Part shown: in pieces, positions 18,554 to 27,299 of the stretch | Position numbering within the stretch: position 1 is the first letter of the stretch | Layout of the letters: the number at the start of each line of letters is the position of its first letter | NCBI RefSeq assembly: GCF_030812335.1 | Contig: NZ_JAUSSN010000002.1 | Span: 62,001 to 126,000 of the forward strand | Source of the DNA: Pseudarthrobacter oxydans | GTDB lineage: Bacteria; Actinomycetota; Actinomycetes; Actinomycetales; Micrococcaceae | Reading direction: 5' to 3' | Length of the DNA stretch: 64,000 nt | Notes under the pieces: model-generated | What the model saw: the letters and a program-made list of their open reading frames with translations, nothing else | What the model was told of the DNA's origin: nothing | Database searches by the model: none | Translations under genes and position numbers: made by a program

Positions 18554-19055
18554 GGCTGCCCTCCAGCTGGTCGCAGAGGTGCCCGAGGATGGGATCCAGC
18601 ACGCTGAGGCCGTCCATCACACCCTTCGGGGATCCGGGGAGGTTGACGATGAAGGTCTGGCCTGCGGCGCCGGCGTGGCCGCGGCTGAGCATCGCCAGCG
18701 GCGTCTTGGCGGTCCCGGCCCCGCGGATGCCTTCCATGATGCCCGGAATCTCCCGGTCCAGCAGGGGCAGGGTCTGTTCCGGAGTGGCGTCGGTGGGGCT
18801 GAGGCCGGTGCCGCCGCTGGTGATGATGACGGCCGGCGCCTGGGTCAGGAGCGCGCGCAGGGCGGCGCCCACGGCCTCGCCGTCCGGGACGACGAGGGCC
18901 GGGTAGGTCTCGAAGCCGTGTTCGGTGAGCCAGTCGATGATGACGGGTCCGGTCAGGTCCTCATAGACGCCGGCCGCGGCCCGGGTGGAGGCAATCACGA
19001 CGCCGGCCTTGCGCCCCGTGGCTTCGCCGTGCCGGTGTGGTTCGGGCATGCTCAT
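18543..19055 (-). CDS. mog: Molybdopterin adenylyltransferase (MogA/MoaB family)
   Basis: MogA/MoaB-fold proteins adenylylate molybdopterin before metal insertion by MoeA. The 170-residue protein has [20 protein letters not shown], the phosphate-binding [16 protein letters not shown] and the NLPGSPKGV motif. The ATG at 19055 overlaps the moaC stop (ATGA). A second ATG two codons later is possible. Both MogA and MoaB names are used for this family in actinobacteria. Confidence 0.93.
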   Translation of the reverse strand: MSMPEPHRHGEATGRKAGVVIASTRAAAGVYEDLTGPVIIDWLTEHGFETYPALVVPDGEAVGAALRALLTQAPAVIITSGGTGLSPTDATPEQTLPLLDREIPGIMEGIRGAGTAKTPLAMLSRGHAGAAGQTFIVNLPGSPKGVMDGLSVLDPILGHLCDQLEGSHGH

Positions 19056-19555
19056 CGTGTCCAGTCCCCGCTCTTGCCGCCGCTTTTGGCCAGCACTTTG
19101 ATATCCGTCAGCACCGCGTGTTTGTCCACGGCCTTAATCATGTCGTACACGCTCAGTGCGGCCACCGAGGCCGCGGTCAGCGCTTCCATCTCGACGCCGG
19201 TGAGCCCTCGGGTCTTGACCGTGGCGAAGACGGTGACCGTGTCGGTGTCGAGCTCGAAGTCGACCGTGACTTTGGCGATCGGCAGCGGGTGGCATAGCGG
19301 GATCAGCTCCGCGGTCCTTTTGGCTGCCATGATGCCGGCGACCCGGGCGACGGCGAGGGCATCGCCCTTGGGCAGGTCGCCCGCGCCGAGCAGGGCCAGG
19401 ACCTCGGCGGTGCTGCGGACCGTGGCGGTGGCGGTGGCCTCGCGGGTGCTCTCCGCCTTGTTGGACACGTCCACCATCTGGGCGGTGCCGTCCTGCCGGA
19501 GGTGGGTCAGGCCTGGGGTTCCCGTTGCGGGGTTTTCTTCGTTCACAGCATCCAT
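19052..19555 (-). CDS. moaC: Cyclic pyranopterin monophosphate synthase
   Basis: MoaC turns the MoaA product 3',8-cyclo-dihydro-GTP into cyclic pyranopterin monophosphate. The 167 residues contain [31 protein letters not shown] (active-site CHP), [20 protein letters not shown] and the lysines of [13 protein letters not shown]. The ATG at 19555 lies 13 bp inside the end of moeA, so it is cotranscribed and probably translationally coupled. Confidence 0.97.
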   Translation of the reverse strand: MDAVNEENPATGTPGLTHLRQDGTAQMVDVSNKAESTREATATATVRSTAEVLALLGAGDLPKGDALAVARVAGIMAAKRTAELIPLCHPLPIAKVTVDFELDTDTVTVFATVKTRGLTGVEMEALTAASVAALSVYDMIKAVDKHAVLTDIKVLAKSGGKSGDWTR

Positions 19556-20766
19556 ACTTCCACCTCGGAGCCCTCGGCGAGCGCGGCAATTCCTTCCGGG
19601 ACCTGGATCAGGGCATTGGAGTGCGCCAGGGCGCTGACGAGGTGCGAGCCGGCTCCGCCTTCCAGCCGGACCGTGCCGTCGGGAAGGACGGTGCCGCGCC
19701 GGACCTGGTGCTTGCCGGCCGGGGACGCCAGCGCCTCGGCCAGCCGTGCCCTGACCACCGGGCGGGGCGCCGGCGAGCCGAAGAGGCTGCCGAGCGCGGG
19801 CCGGAGGAACATCTCGAAGGAGACGAGGCAGCTCACGGGGTTCCCCGGGAAGCCGAGGACCGGGACGCCGTCGAAGGTTCCGATCCCCTGCGGGCCGCCG
19901 GGCTGCATCGCGACGCCGAAGAAGTCGACGTTGTGGCCCTCCATCGCCTGCCGGACCACCTCGTAGGCGCCCTTGCTGACACCGCCGGTGGTCACGATCA
20001 GGTCCACGTCCGCCGCGTGCCGGCGCAGCAGGCCGGCGAGTTCCTCCGGGCGGTCGGTCGAGATCCCGGTCCGGGTGACGTGGAGGCCGGCCTGGCGCAT
20101 GGAGGATTCCAGCAGCGTGGCGTTGGAGTCGTAGATCTTGCCCGGCCCCAGGGGGCTGCCCGGTTCCACGACCTCGTCGCCGGTGGTGGCCAGCAGGATC
20201 CGCAGCACCCGGTAGACGGGGACCTCGGTGAAGCCCAGGGCGGCCAGCAGTCCCAGCTGTCCGGGTCCCAGGTGGGTTCCGGCGGCCAGGGCCAGCTCCC
20301 CGGTGCGGATGTCGCTGCCTGCGTCGCGGATGAAGTTCCTGGCCGGAACGGCCGGCAGCCGGACCGTGGCCGGCACGCCGGGCGCGGGGAAGACCGCGGG
20401 CAGTGCCTGTTCAATCGGTACGACGGCGTCCGCCCCGGGCGGCAGCATGGCGCCGGTCATGATCGGGGCGGCTGTCCCGTGGGCCAGTTCAGGGGGTGCG
20501 GCACCGGCCGGCACGGGGGCGACCACGCGCAGTTCGGTGCCGCCTTCGGGCACGTCGGCGCTGCGGATGGCGAAGCCGTCCATCTGCGAATTCGCGAACG
20601 GGGGCAGGTCCAGCGGCGCCACGACGTCCGCGGCGAGTCCCCGGCCCAGTGCCGCGAGGAGCGGGAGCACTTCGATCCGGTCCGGGCTCCGGAGCGGGGC
20701 CAGCAGCTGGCGGACGGACTCGCGGTGCGCTTCCACGGTGACGTGCCGTGTCTGGGTGCGGTGCAT
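19543..20766 (-). CDS. moeA: Molybdopterin molybdenumtransferase
   Basis: MoeA inserts molybdate into adenylylated molybdopterin. The 407 residues follow the family layout: [15 protein letters not shown] near the N-terminus, [39 protein letters not shown] and [20 protein letters not shown]. The start is ATG at 20766. It heads the moeA-moaC-mog-moaE run, 78 bp downstream of the molybdopterin oxidoreductase gene, so cofactor genes and a likely client enzyme sit together. Confidence 0.96.
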   Translation of the reverse strand: MHRTQTRHVTVEAHRESVRQLLAPLRSPDRIEVLPLLAALGRGLAADVVAPLDLPPFANSQMDGFAIRSADVPEGGTELRVVAPVPAGAAPPELAHGTAAPIMTGAMLPPGADAVVPIEQALPAVFPAPGVPATVRLPAVPARNFIRDAGSDIRTGELALAAGTHLGPGQLGLLAALGFTEVPVYRVLRILLATTGDEVVEPGSPLGPGKIYDSNATLLESSMRQAGLHVTRTGISTDRPEELAGLLRRHAADVDLIVTTGGVSKGAYEVVRQAMEGHNVDFFGVAMQPGGPQGIGTFDGVPVLGFPGNPVSCLVSFEMFLRPALGSLFGSPAPRPVVRARLAEALASPAGKHQVRRGTVLPDGTVRLEGGAGSHLVSALAHSNALIQVPEGIAALAEGSEVEVWML

Positions 20767-20844
20767 GCGTTGGTGACCCCTCGTCGTGAGCCATTGGCGT
20801 GGCTCGCCGGCCCGGCTCCCCGGCCCGGCGTGGTGGCCGGCCGG

Positions 20845-22569
20845 TTAGGACTTCACGTCAACTCTAACTGTGTGAAAGCCGGTGGCCCCGTTGGGCACCA
20901 CCGGGGCGCGTTCCTCCACCTGCGCGGCACCGTTGAGGTCCGTGGCGCGGACCTGGACCTCGTACTGGCCGGGCGTCAGCGGCAGCTCGAGTTTCCACTG
21001 GTACCAGGTGTCCCGGGAGATCCCGGGGGCCAGCTCGGCCTCCTGCCACGCGCCGCGGTTGACCCGGAGCTCCACCCGGCCGATCCCGATGTGCTGGGCC
21101 CAGGCGACGCCGCCGAAAGCCACCGTCCCGGCGTTCACCGGGCGGCCGTCCCGGGGCACATCGATCCGGGAGGAGGTCTTGATGGGTCCCCGCTCGCTCC
21201 AGCCGCGGGGTGTCCAGTAGCCGACGTCGTCCGCGAAGCGCGTCACCTTGAGCTCGGTGACCCACTTGGTCGCCGAGACGTAGCCGTAGAGGCCGGGAAC
21301 GATCAGCCGGGCCGGGAAGCCGTGCTCCAGCGGCAGCGGTTCGCCGTTCATCCCGACGGCCAGGAGCGCGTCCCGGTTGTCCGTCAGCACCTCGAGCGGG
21401 GTGCCGGCGGTCCAGCCGTCCGCGCTGCGGGACAGGACCATGTCCGCGCCGTCCTTCGGGCCGGCGAGGGCCAGGAGGTCCCGGACCGGCCAGCCGAGCC
21501 AGCGGGCGTTGCCGATCAGGTCCCCGCCCACCACGTTGGAGACGCAGGCGATGGTGACGTGCCGTTCGACCAGCGGTTTGGCCAGCAGCGTGGCGAAGTC
21601 CAGGGAGATCTCGCGCTCCACGAGGCCGGTGACCTTCAGGGTCCACTGGCCCGGGTCCACCACCGGGACGCGCAGGGCGGTGTCGATCCGGTAAAAGTCC
21701 TTGTTGGGGGTCACCAGCGGGCCCACCCCGTCCAGCCGGACCTCGGCTCCGGCCGGGATCGGCGGGGCCGGCGACACGGGGACGGGGAGCGCGAGTTTGC
21801 TGCGCACTTCATTCACGACGGCGGCGGCTCCCCGGAATGTCGCGGCGAGCACAGCGGCGGCCGCGGCGACGGCGGCAGTTCCGCCGAGCGCCTGCAGGAA
21901 ACGGCGGCGGGACGGTGGCGGCGCCGTGGGGCCGGGTCCGCCGCGCGGCGGTCCGGCGCCAAGTCCTGCCTCACGTCCGGCGTCGGGCCCGGCATCAAGT
22001 CCGGTTCCGAGCCCGGCTTCGGGCCCCGCTTCGGGTCCGGCGTCAGGCCCGGCGTCGGTCTGCCACTCCCCCAGCTTGCCTATCAGCCAGCGCAAAAGGA
22101 TCATGCCCACGGCGGCGGCGAGCAGCGGGGCCGGGATCGCGCCCCCGGTGAGTTCGGACCGGCCCAGGACGGCAGCCAGTCCCGCCGCCCCAAAGACGGC
22201 AATGACGGCCACCCCGGCGAAGCGGCGCCGCAGCTCCACGATCCCGGACAGGGCAGCCAGCGCGGCGATGAGGAGCCCCATGCCGACCAGCAGCGCGGCC
22301 TTATCCGCCGTGCCGAACAGGGAAATGGCCCAGTCCTTCACACCCGGCGGGACCACATCGATCACGGCGCCGCCGACAGCGGTCACCGGGGAGAGCGAGG
22401 GGCTCAGCAGTCCTGCCGCGAGTTCCCCCAAAGCAAGTCCCGTCCCGACGGCCACGACACCGGCGGCAGCCGCCCAGCCGGTCGCTTGCCGGTCCGTCAT
22501 CCGCGGCACAGGGGTTTGCGGGCCGGGGCCTGTTAGTGTGCCCGGCTGCCCGTGCTGGGAGGTGTTCAC
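20845..22569 (-). CDS. Membrane-anchored molybdopterin-dependent oxidoreductase (sulfite oxidase fold)
   Basis: The C-terminal two thirds is the sulfite-oxidase-type molybdenum domain: VTIACVSNVVGGDLIGNARW holds the metal-ligand Cys, followed by PARLIVPGLYGYVSATKWV and a Mo-co dimerisation domain. The N-terminal third has four or five membrane helices, then a low-complexity linker of DAGP/EAGL repeats, then SRRRFLQALGGTAA, a Tat-like twin-arginine motif before a further hydrophobic helix. The molybdenum domain should therefore be outside the membrane. The substrate is unknown. The start is uncertain: GTG 22569 is used here; ATG 22500 and an upstream start at 22674 are alternatives. It faces moaA divergently. 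Confidence 0.85.
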   Translation of the reverse strand: MNTSQHGQPGTLTGPGPQTPVPRMTDRQATGWAAAAGVVAVGTGLALGELAAGLLSPSLSPVTAVGGAVIDVVPPGVKDWAISLFGTADKAALLVGMGLLIAALAALSGIVELRRRFAGVAVIAVFGAAGLAAVLGRSELTGGAIPAPLLAAAVGMILLRWLIGKLGEWQTDAGPDAGPEAGPEAGLGTGLDAGPDAGREAGLGAGPPRGGPGPTAPPPSRRRFLQALGGTAAVAAAAAVLAATFRGAAAVVNEVRSKLALPVPVSPAPPIPAGAEVRLDGVGPLVTPNKDFYRIDTALRVPVVDPGQWTLKVTGLVEREISLDFATLLAKPLVERHVTIACVSNVVGGDLIGNARWLGWPVRDLLALAGPKDGADMVLSRSADGWTAGTPLEVLTDNRDALLAVGMNGEPLPLEHGFPARLIVPGLYGYVSATKWVTELKVTRFADDVGYWTPRGWSERGPIKTSSRIDVPRDGRPVNAGTVAFGGVAWAQHIGIGRVELRVNRGAWQEAELAPGISRDTWYQWKLELPLTPGQYEVQVRATDLNGAAQVEERAPVVPNGATGFHTVRVDVKS

Positions 22570-22721
22570 TCCTCCAGCATAGGTTCGCCAGCACAGGTTC
22601 GCGCCGTCCCGCCCGTATGACCAAGGCGTGGCCAACGGCACCGGGAACGCAACCGGACGCAACGGAACCCCCACGACGCAATCCCGGGGCCAACAGGAGT
22701 GATGCCGGCGCCGAGGTGGCG

Positions 22722-22727
22722 TAGCCT
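22722..22727 (+). promoter_or_regulatory. Putative -10 element for leaderless moaA
   Basis: TAGCCT lies 6 nt before the moaA ATG, without a ribosome-binding site between. No folded leader resembling a molybdenum-cofactor riboswitch fits in a message starting here. Confidence 0.5.
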
Positions 22728-22733
22728 GACTTT

Positions 22734-23870
22734 ATGAGTGTTCAGCTTGGTATGCCCCAGCCCCGCGCGGAGGACAGTTCCGGCGCGGGCACCTCCGGCC
22801 CGCAGCCGTCCGGTCGCCCCGCCGGAATGCCCGCCGGCCTGGTCGACCGCTACGGCCGCCGTGCCACGGACATGCGGCTGTCCCTGACGGACAAATGCAA
22901 TCTGCGCTGCACCTACTGCATGCCCGCCGAGGGCCTGGAGTGGCTGTCCAAGCAGGCGGTGATGTCCGCGGCGGAAATTGTCCGGATCGTCCGGATCGGC
23001 GTTGACATGCTGGGCGTGCGCGAGCTGCGGCTCACCGGCGGTGAACCGCTGGTCCGGGCCGACCTGCTGGACATCATTTCGGCGCTCCGCCAGGCCCACC
23101 CCGACCTTCCGATCTCCATGACCACCAACGCCGTCGGACTCGACAAGAAGGCCGCCGGACTCAAGGCCGCCGGACTGTCCCGGATCAACGTCTCGCTGGA
23201 CTCCCTCCACGAGGAAACGTTCACCCAGCTGACCCGCCGCCCGTTCCTGAACAAGGTCCTGGCCGGCGTCGACGCCGCCTGGGCCGCCGGGCTGGGCCCC
23301 GTGAAACTCAACGCCGTGCTGATGCGCGGCATCAACGACGCCGAGTCCCCTGCCCTGCTGGCCTGGGCGCTGGACCGCGGCTATGAGCTGCGGTTCATCG
23401 AGCAGATGCCGCTCGACGCCGACCACGGCTGGACCCGCCGGAACATGATCACCGCCGCGGAGATCCGTGAGCTGCTCTCGGTCGACTACGTGCTGAGCGC
23501 CGACCCGCGGGACCGCGACGGCGCGCCGGCCGAACGCTTCGAGGTCCGGGCCCGCGTGCCCGGCACGGCCGAGGCGACCGGACCCCTGCTGGGAACCGTG
23601 GGGATCATCGCCTCCGTGACCGAACCGTTCTGCTCCGATTGCCGCCGCACCCGCATCACGGCCGAGGGCAAGATCATGAGCTGCCTGTTCTCCCGCGAGG
23701 AAGTGGACCTGCTGGGGCTGCTCCGCGACGGCGCCAGCGACGAACAGCTCGCCGAGCGCTGGCAGGACGCCATGTGGATCAAGCCCAAGGCCCACGGCAT
23801 GGACCACGTCGGACTGGACGCCCCGGACTTCGTCCAGCCGGACCGCAGCATGAGCGCCATCGGAGGCTGA
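22734..23870 (+). CDS. moaA: GTP 3',8-cyclase
   Basis: MoaA is the radical-SAM enzyme that starts molybdenum cofactor synthesis from GTP. The 378 residues carry the N-terminal cluster motif DKCNLRCTYCMPAEG, LTGGEPLVRADLLDI, and the C-terminal cluster motif CSDCRRTRITAEGKIMSCLF, ending in the conserved GG tail needed for activity. About 40 residues of Pro/Gly-rich sequence precede the core. moaD follows after 7 bp. It is divergent from the molybdopterin oxidoreductase. Confidence 0.97.
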   Translation: MSVQLGMPQPRAEDSSGAGTSGPQPSGRPAGMPAGLVDRYGRRATDMRLSLTDKCNLRCTYCMPAEGLEWLSKQAVMSAAEIVRIVRIGVDMLGVRELRLTGGEPLVRADLLDIISALRQAHPDLPISMTTNAVGLDKKAAGLKAAGLSRINVSLDSLHEETFTQLTRRPFLNKVLAGVDAAWAAGLGPVKLNAVLMRGINDAESPALLAWALDRGYELRFIEQMPLDADHGWTRRNMITAAEIRELLSVDYVLSADPRDRDGAPAERFEVRARVPGTAEATGPLLGTVGIIASVTEPFCSDCRRTRITAEGKIMSCLFSREEVDLLGLLRDGASDEQLAERWQDAMWIKPKAHGMDHVGLDAPDFVQPDRSMSAIGG

Positions 23871-23877
23871 ACCACCC

Positions 23878-24144
23878 GTGAACGTACGTTATTTCGCTGC
23901 CGCGCGCGCTGCCGCCGGCGTCGACGAGGAACGCTTTGAGCTCCCCGCGGGAGCCACCGTCGCCGCGCTGCTGGAGGCGATCCTCGCCGTCGAGCGCCAG
24001 GAACCCCCGGCCGGAACGCCGCCGCTGGCGCGCCTGCTGTCCCGGAGCAGCTTCCTGCTCAACGAGGTGGCCGTGCGGAACCGTGCGGCGGCGCTGAAGC
24101 CGGACGACGTCGTCGACGTGCTGCCGCCGTTCGCCGGCGGTTAG
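23878..24144 (+). CDS. moaD: Molybdopterin synthase sulfur carrier subunit
   Basis: An 88-residue ubiquitin-like protein beginning with GTG at 23878 (MNVRYFAAARAAAGV) and ending in PPFAGG, the diglycine tail that is adenylylated and thiocarboxylated. It partners MoaE, encoded on the other strand of the same cluster. Its stop codon overlaps the stop of the convergent LuxR-type gene by 3 bp. No dedicated MoeB is visible in the window. Confidence 0.93.
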   Translation: MNVRYFAAARAAAGVDEERFELPAGATVAALLEAILAVERQEPPAGTPPLARLLSRSSFLLNEVAVRNRAAALKPDDVVDVLPPFAGG

Positions 24145-25259
24145 GCGGTATCAGCCGGCACTGCCGCGGTGCCAAGGGCCAGGCCCAGCAGCGCACCCCG
24201 GCTCCGGACCCCGCAAGCGGCAAAGATGAGCTTGAACTGGTCCTGCACGGTGTAGGGGCGGATCCGCAGGGCCGTCGCGAGTTCCGCCGTGTTGAGTCCG
24301 GCCGCGGCGAGGCCCAGGAGCCGGTGCTGCTGCGGGGTGAGGGCAAAGCAACGGGCGAACACCTCCAGCCGTTCCACCGCCGGGCATTCCTGGATGGTCA
24401 CCGCGAGCGGAGGGGATGCCCCCGGCCGCCCGGTGTCCATCCGGGTGGAGCGCAGCAGCGCCCAGGCGCCGAGGCCGACGGGGACACGCGACATGGCCGG
24501 GTGGGAGTCCACGCCGGCTTCGCGCGCCAGCAGCTGGGCGGCGACATTGAGCACCTCCGCCGGAATGCCCTCATACGGCCGGGGGCCGCGCTGCAGCAGC
24601 CCTAGCCAGTCGCTCGCCGAGGCCGTCTGTCCCACGACGGCCAGCCCCTCGTCCAGGGTCAGCACCGCCTGGGGTGGCAGGGGCTTCCGCACGGCCTGCC
24701 ACGCGGGACCGCTCCCTTCCGCCTCCCGTCGGCACTGTGCCGCGCGGCTCCGGCGAAGGCCGGCAGCCAGCAGCGGCGCCGCGGTGGCGACATAGTCGGT
24801 CTCCGGCTCCGAGAAGGTTCCGTCCTCCGCTGCCCGCCACAGGTCCAGCCAGCCCCAGCAGCCGTGTTTGTCGGCGAAGACCGTGGAGAGCACGTCCGTG
24901 ACCCCGTAGCGGACCAGCAGCCCGTTCCACAGCGGACTGCGCTCCGGACGGCCGCCCGTGGCCATCAGCAGGGTCGTGGCCGGCCGGGCCTGTCCCATCA
25001 GGGCCGTCCAGCGGCACTCGGGCGTCAGATACTTGAGCCGGATCAGCTCCGGCAGCTCTTCCGGGCAGGGAATCCGGGCCATCGGGGAGGTGCCGGTGGC
25101 CGATCCGGGGTCCGCCAAGGGCCAGGCGAAGGCGCTGAACGGCACCATCCGGCCCAGCTCGGCCAGCACTCCCCGACGCAGTTCCCTGTCGTCGGGCACG
25201 TCCCGGCAGAGTTGCCCGATGCGTTCCAGACTCCGGCTCAGCGCCCAGCTGGTGGTCAT
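24141..25259 (-). CDS. LuxR-type (HTH) regulator with a large N-terminal sensor region
   Basis: A 372-residue regulator. The C-terminal 65 residues form a LuxR/GerE helix-turn-helix (LTPQQHRLLGLAAAGLNTAE, then RIRPYTVQDQFKLIFAACGV). The N-terminal part (FSAFAWPLADPGSATGT, DVLSTVFADKHGCWGWLDLW) is like GAF-type sensor regions of stand-alone actinobacterial LuxR proteins, so there is probably no partner kinase. The ATG at 25259 starts the conserved N-terminal helix; longer forms run into the intergenic region. It is divergent from the small gene at 25381, its most likely target, with 121 bp between. Confidence 0.85.
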   Translation of the reverse strand: MTTSWALSRSLERIGQLCRDVPDDRELRRGVLAELGRMVPFSAFAWPLADPGSATGTSPMARIPCPEELPELIRLKYLTPECRWTALMGQARPATTLLMATGGRPERSPLWNGLLVRYGVTDVLSTVFADKHGCWGWLDLWRAAEDGTFSEPETDYVATAAPLLAAGLRRSRAAQCRREAEGSGPAWQAVRKPLPPQAVLTLDEGLAVVGQTASASDWLGLLQRGPRPYEGIPAEVLNVAAQLLAREAGVDSHPAMSRVPVGLGAWALLRSTRMDTGRPGASPPLAVTIQECPAVERLEVFARCFALTPQQHRLLGLAAAGLNTAELATALRIRPYTVQDQFKLIFAACGVRSRGALLGLALGTAAVPADTA

Positions 25260-25380
25260 GAATTCAGTATGCCCCCCGCCAGATTTCTGGGATACCGCCC
25301 GCTTCCCGGCCGCGCCTACCGTGGAATATCCCTGCAGGCAGGGAGCCGGCAGCTCATAGGAAACGGAAGGACTGAGTGCG

Positions 25381-25662
25381 ATGTTCACCCTGCAGATAGA
25401 ACACGAAATCACGGATTTTGACCTGTGGAAGTCAGCGTTCGACCGCGATCCGGTGAACCGTGCGGCGTCGGGGGTCACCGCGCACCGGATCAGCCGCCCG
25501 GTGGACGATCCGCACTACGTGGTGGTCGAACTCGATTTCGAGCGCCGCGCCCAGGCGGAAGCGCTCCTGGCGAACCTGCACGCGAAGGTCTGGAATTCCG
25601 CCGCCGCGGCCCCCGCGCTCCGGGGTGCCCCGAAGACCCGGATCCTGGAATCCGCCGCCTGA
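25381..25662 (+). CDS. Small ferredoxin-like-fold protein (cyclase/ABM-like)
   Basis: A 93-residue protein with the alternating pattern of one dimeric alpha-beta barrel domain: strand [18 protein letters not shown] helix, [20 protein letters not shown] and [12 protein letters not shown]. Similar small proteins are annotated as cyclases or antibiotic-biosynthesis-monooxygenase-like; no catalytic residue is evident. The ATG is at 25381 with GGAAGGA upstream. It is divergent from the LuxR-type regulator and convergent with the hydrolase gene. It may be the single target of that regulator. Confidence 0.75.
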   Translation: MFTLQIEHEITDFDLWKSAFDRDPVNRAASGVTAHRISRPVDDPHYVVVELDFERRAQAEALLANLHAKVWNSAAAAPALRGAPKTRILESAA

Positions 25663-25701
25663 CACACCGGCGGGCGGCCATCCGCGGCTGGATTGCGGCT
25701 G

Positions 25702-26607
25702 CTACGCGACCGCCAGCGCCTCCCGCACCGTGTCAGCGACGGCGGCAGCGCCCGCCGCGCCCATGATGATCGTGTAGTGGTTGACGTCCGGGATCTCGCG
25801 GACGGTCAGGGCCGGCAGCTTTTCCGCCCAGGCATCCAGATAACCGGGCCCGTACAGGCCGCCGGGTTCGTCCAGCAGGCCGCGGGGCGCCCGCAGCACC
25901 AGGGTCTCCACCGCCAGCTCGTCCAGGGCCTTCAGGAGGGAGGGGCCGCGGTGCAGTTCGGCGGTGTCGTCCGCCATCGCCTGGTACCGGGTGGCCGGCC
26001 GGAGCACGGGTTCCTCGCCGGTGAGGTCGTAGTCCACGTAGTCCTCCACCAGCGGACCCCAGTCCGCGCTGAAGGCCGGATGCTGCTTCCAGTAGCTGCG
26101 GTAGGCCTCCCGGCTGGGGAAGGTGGCGTTCAGCCGCTCGGCCGCCGGCCCCAGCACGGTGGCGATGACCTGCTCGTCACTGAGTTCGGCCGGCACCTGC
26201 AGCGGCAGTCCGCCGTCGACCAGCACGAGGGACCGCACGCGCTCCGGGAACAGGTTCGCGAGCACCACGGACACGAAGGCGCCCATCGAATGGCCCACCA
26301 CGACCACCGGCCCGCCGCTGAGTGCGCCCAGCACGGCCGCGAGGTCTTCGGCGTGCGAGGGCATCCCGTACGGCGCTGGCAGGGCGTTGCTGCGGCCCCG
26401 GCCCCGCAGGTCCGGGGCGATGATCCGAACCTCCGGCAGGGCCTCGGCCAGCGCCGGCCAGGCCTTGTGCGACGCCGTCACCCCGTGTACGGCGAGGATG
26501 GTCAGCGCCGCCGGGTCCTCGGGACCCCAGAGGGCGGTGTGCAGGGTTCCGCCACGGACCTGGACCTCGGTGGTCCGGTAACCGGAGGTGCTGGCTGGAT
26601 TGGTCAT
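25702..26607 (-). CDS. Alpha/beta hydrolase
   Basis: A 301-residue alpha/beta-hydrolase-fold enzyme: HGVTASHKAWPALAEAL oxyanion region, nucleophile elbow VVGHSMGAFVS, cap domain and a C-terminal catalytic histidine in DVNHYTII. It could hydrolyse an ester, lactone or thioester. Its ATG overlaps the TetR stop (ATGA) and it is the last gene of the LIV-transporter operon, so its substrate is probably linked to the transported or CoA-activated acid. No family-specific signature narrows this further. Confidence 0.9.
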   Translation of the reverse strand: MTNPASTSGYRTTEVQVRGGTLHTALWGPEDPAALTILAVHGVTASHKAWPALAEALPEVRIIAPDLRGRGRSNALPAPYGMPSHAEDLAAVLGALSGGPVVVVGHSMGAFVSVVLANLFPERVRSLVLVDGGLPLQVPAELSDEQVIATVLGPAAERLNATFPSREAYRSYWKQHPAFSADWGPLVEDYVDYDLTGEEPVLRPATRYQAMADDTAELHRGPSLLKALDELAVETLVLRAPRGLLDEPGGLYGPGYLDAWAEKLPALTVREIPDVNHYTIIMGAAGAAAVADTVREALAVA

Positions 26608-27299
26608 GGGGCTTTCCCTTCCAGGGGCTCAGTGGGTCTGGCGGCGGGGCCGGAAGCGGGGCCGGGTCCGGGGGCGGGGGCCGGCGCGGGGGCGAGCGCG
26701 CGTTCGATGAACTGCATCATTTCCTCAAAGACTTCCTCCGGGACGTCCGGCCGGGCACCCTGCGCGGGAACAGCGCCTTCCTCATCCCACAGCACCCAGC
26801 GCATGCCGATCAGCTCGCCGATGCCCATCAGGGCCCAGGCCGCGACAGTGGGATCCATGTCCCGGACCTCCCCGCTGAGCTGCGCGGCTTTGAGCCCTTC
26901 GATGTAGCCGTTGACGATCCGGGTGTAGTGCAGCCGCAGGGCCCCGGGCGAGACGAACTCGGCCTGCCGGATGATCCGGTACAGCGCGGGGTGTTCCGCA
27001 GTGAACCTGAAGAAGGCCCGGAATCCGGCACGTTCGGCCTCGAGCCGGGTGCCGGCAGAGCCGGCGGCTTCCGCCATGGCGTGACGGACGCGCCGGTTCA
27101 GGTCCTCGACGACCTCATCGAAAATCGCCTGCTTGCCCTCGAAGTAGAGGTAGAAGGTGCCGAGGCCGACGCCGGCCTCCTCGGTGATTTTCACGATCGA
27201 GGCCTCGTGGTAGCCCACCGAGGCGAACACCGTCTCGGCTGCCTGCAGCAGCTTGGCCCGGGTCCGGGTGCCCCTCGCGGTGCGCGGCGCGGCGCTCAC
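26604..27299 (-). CDS. TetR family regulator inside the LIV/acyl-CoA synthetase operon
   Basis: A 231-residue TetR protein. The N-terminal HTH is clear (RAKLLQAAETVFASVGYHEA, then ITEEAGVGLGTFYLYFEGKQ). The C-terminal ligand domain is of the fatty-acid/acyl-CoA-responsive style (FRAFFRFTAEHPALYRIIRQ). A Pro/Ala-rich tail of about 25 residues follows. Its start overlaps the acyl-CoA synthetase stop and its stop overlaps the hydrolase start, so it is an internal operon gene and likely autoregulates the whole unit, perhaps by binding the palindrome at 34088-34109. Confidence 0.92.
   Translation of the reverse strand: MSAAPRTARGTRTRAKLLQAAETVFASVGYHEASIVKITEEAGVGLGTFYLYFEGKQAIFDEVVEDLNRRVRHAMAEAAGSAGTRLEAERAGFRAFFRFTAEHPALYRIIRQAEFVSPGALRLHYTRIVNGYIEGLKAAQLSGEVRDMDPTVAAWALMGIGELIGMRWVLWDEEGAVPAQGARPDVPEEVFEEMMQFIERALAPAPAPAPGPGPASGPAARPTEPLEGKAP

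Noticed and set aside
19525..22536. Open frame of about 1000 codons on the plus strand opposite moeA and the oxidoreductase
   Set aside because: It is antisense to two well-supported genes and results from high-GC codon bias; the product has no recognisable domain.
22570..22733. Molybdenum-cofactor riboswitch before moaA
   Set aside because: A -10-like hexamer lies 6 nt before the moaA ATG, leaving no leader, and no conserved fold is visible.
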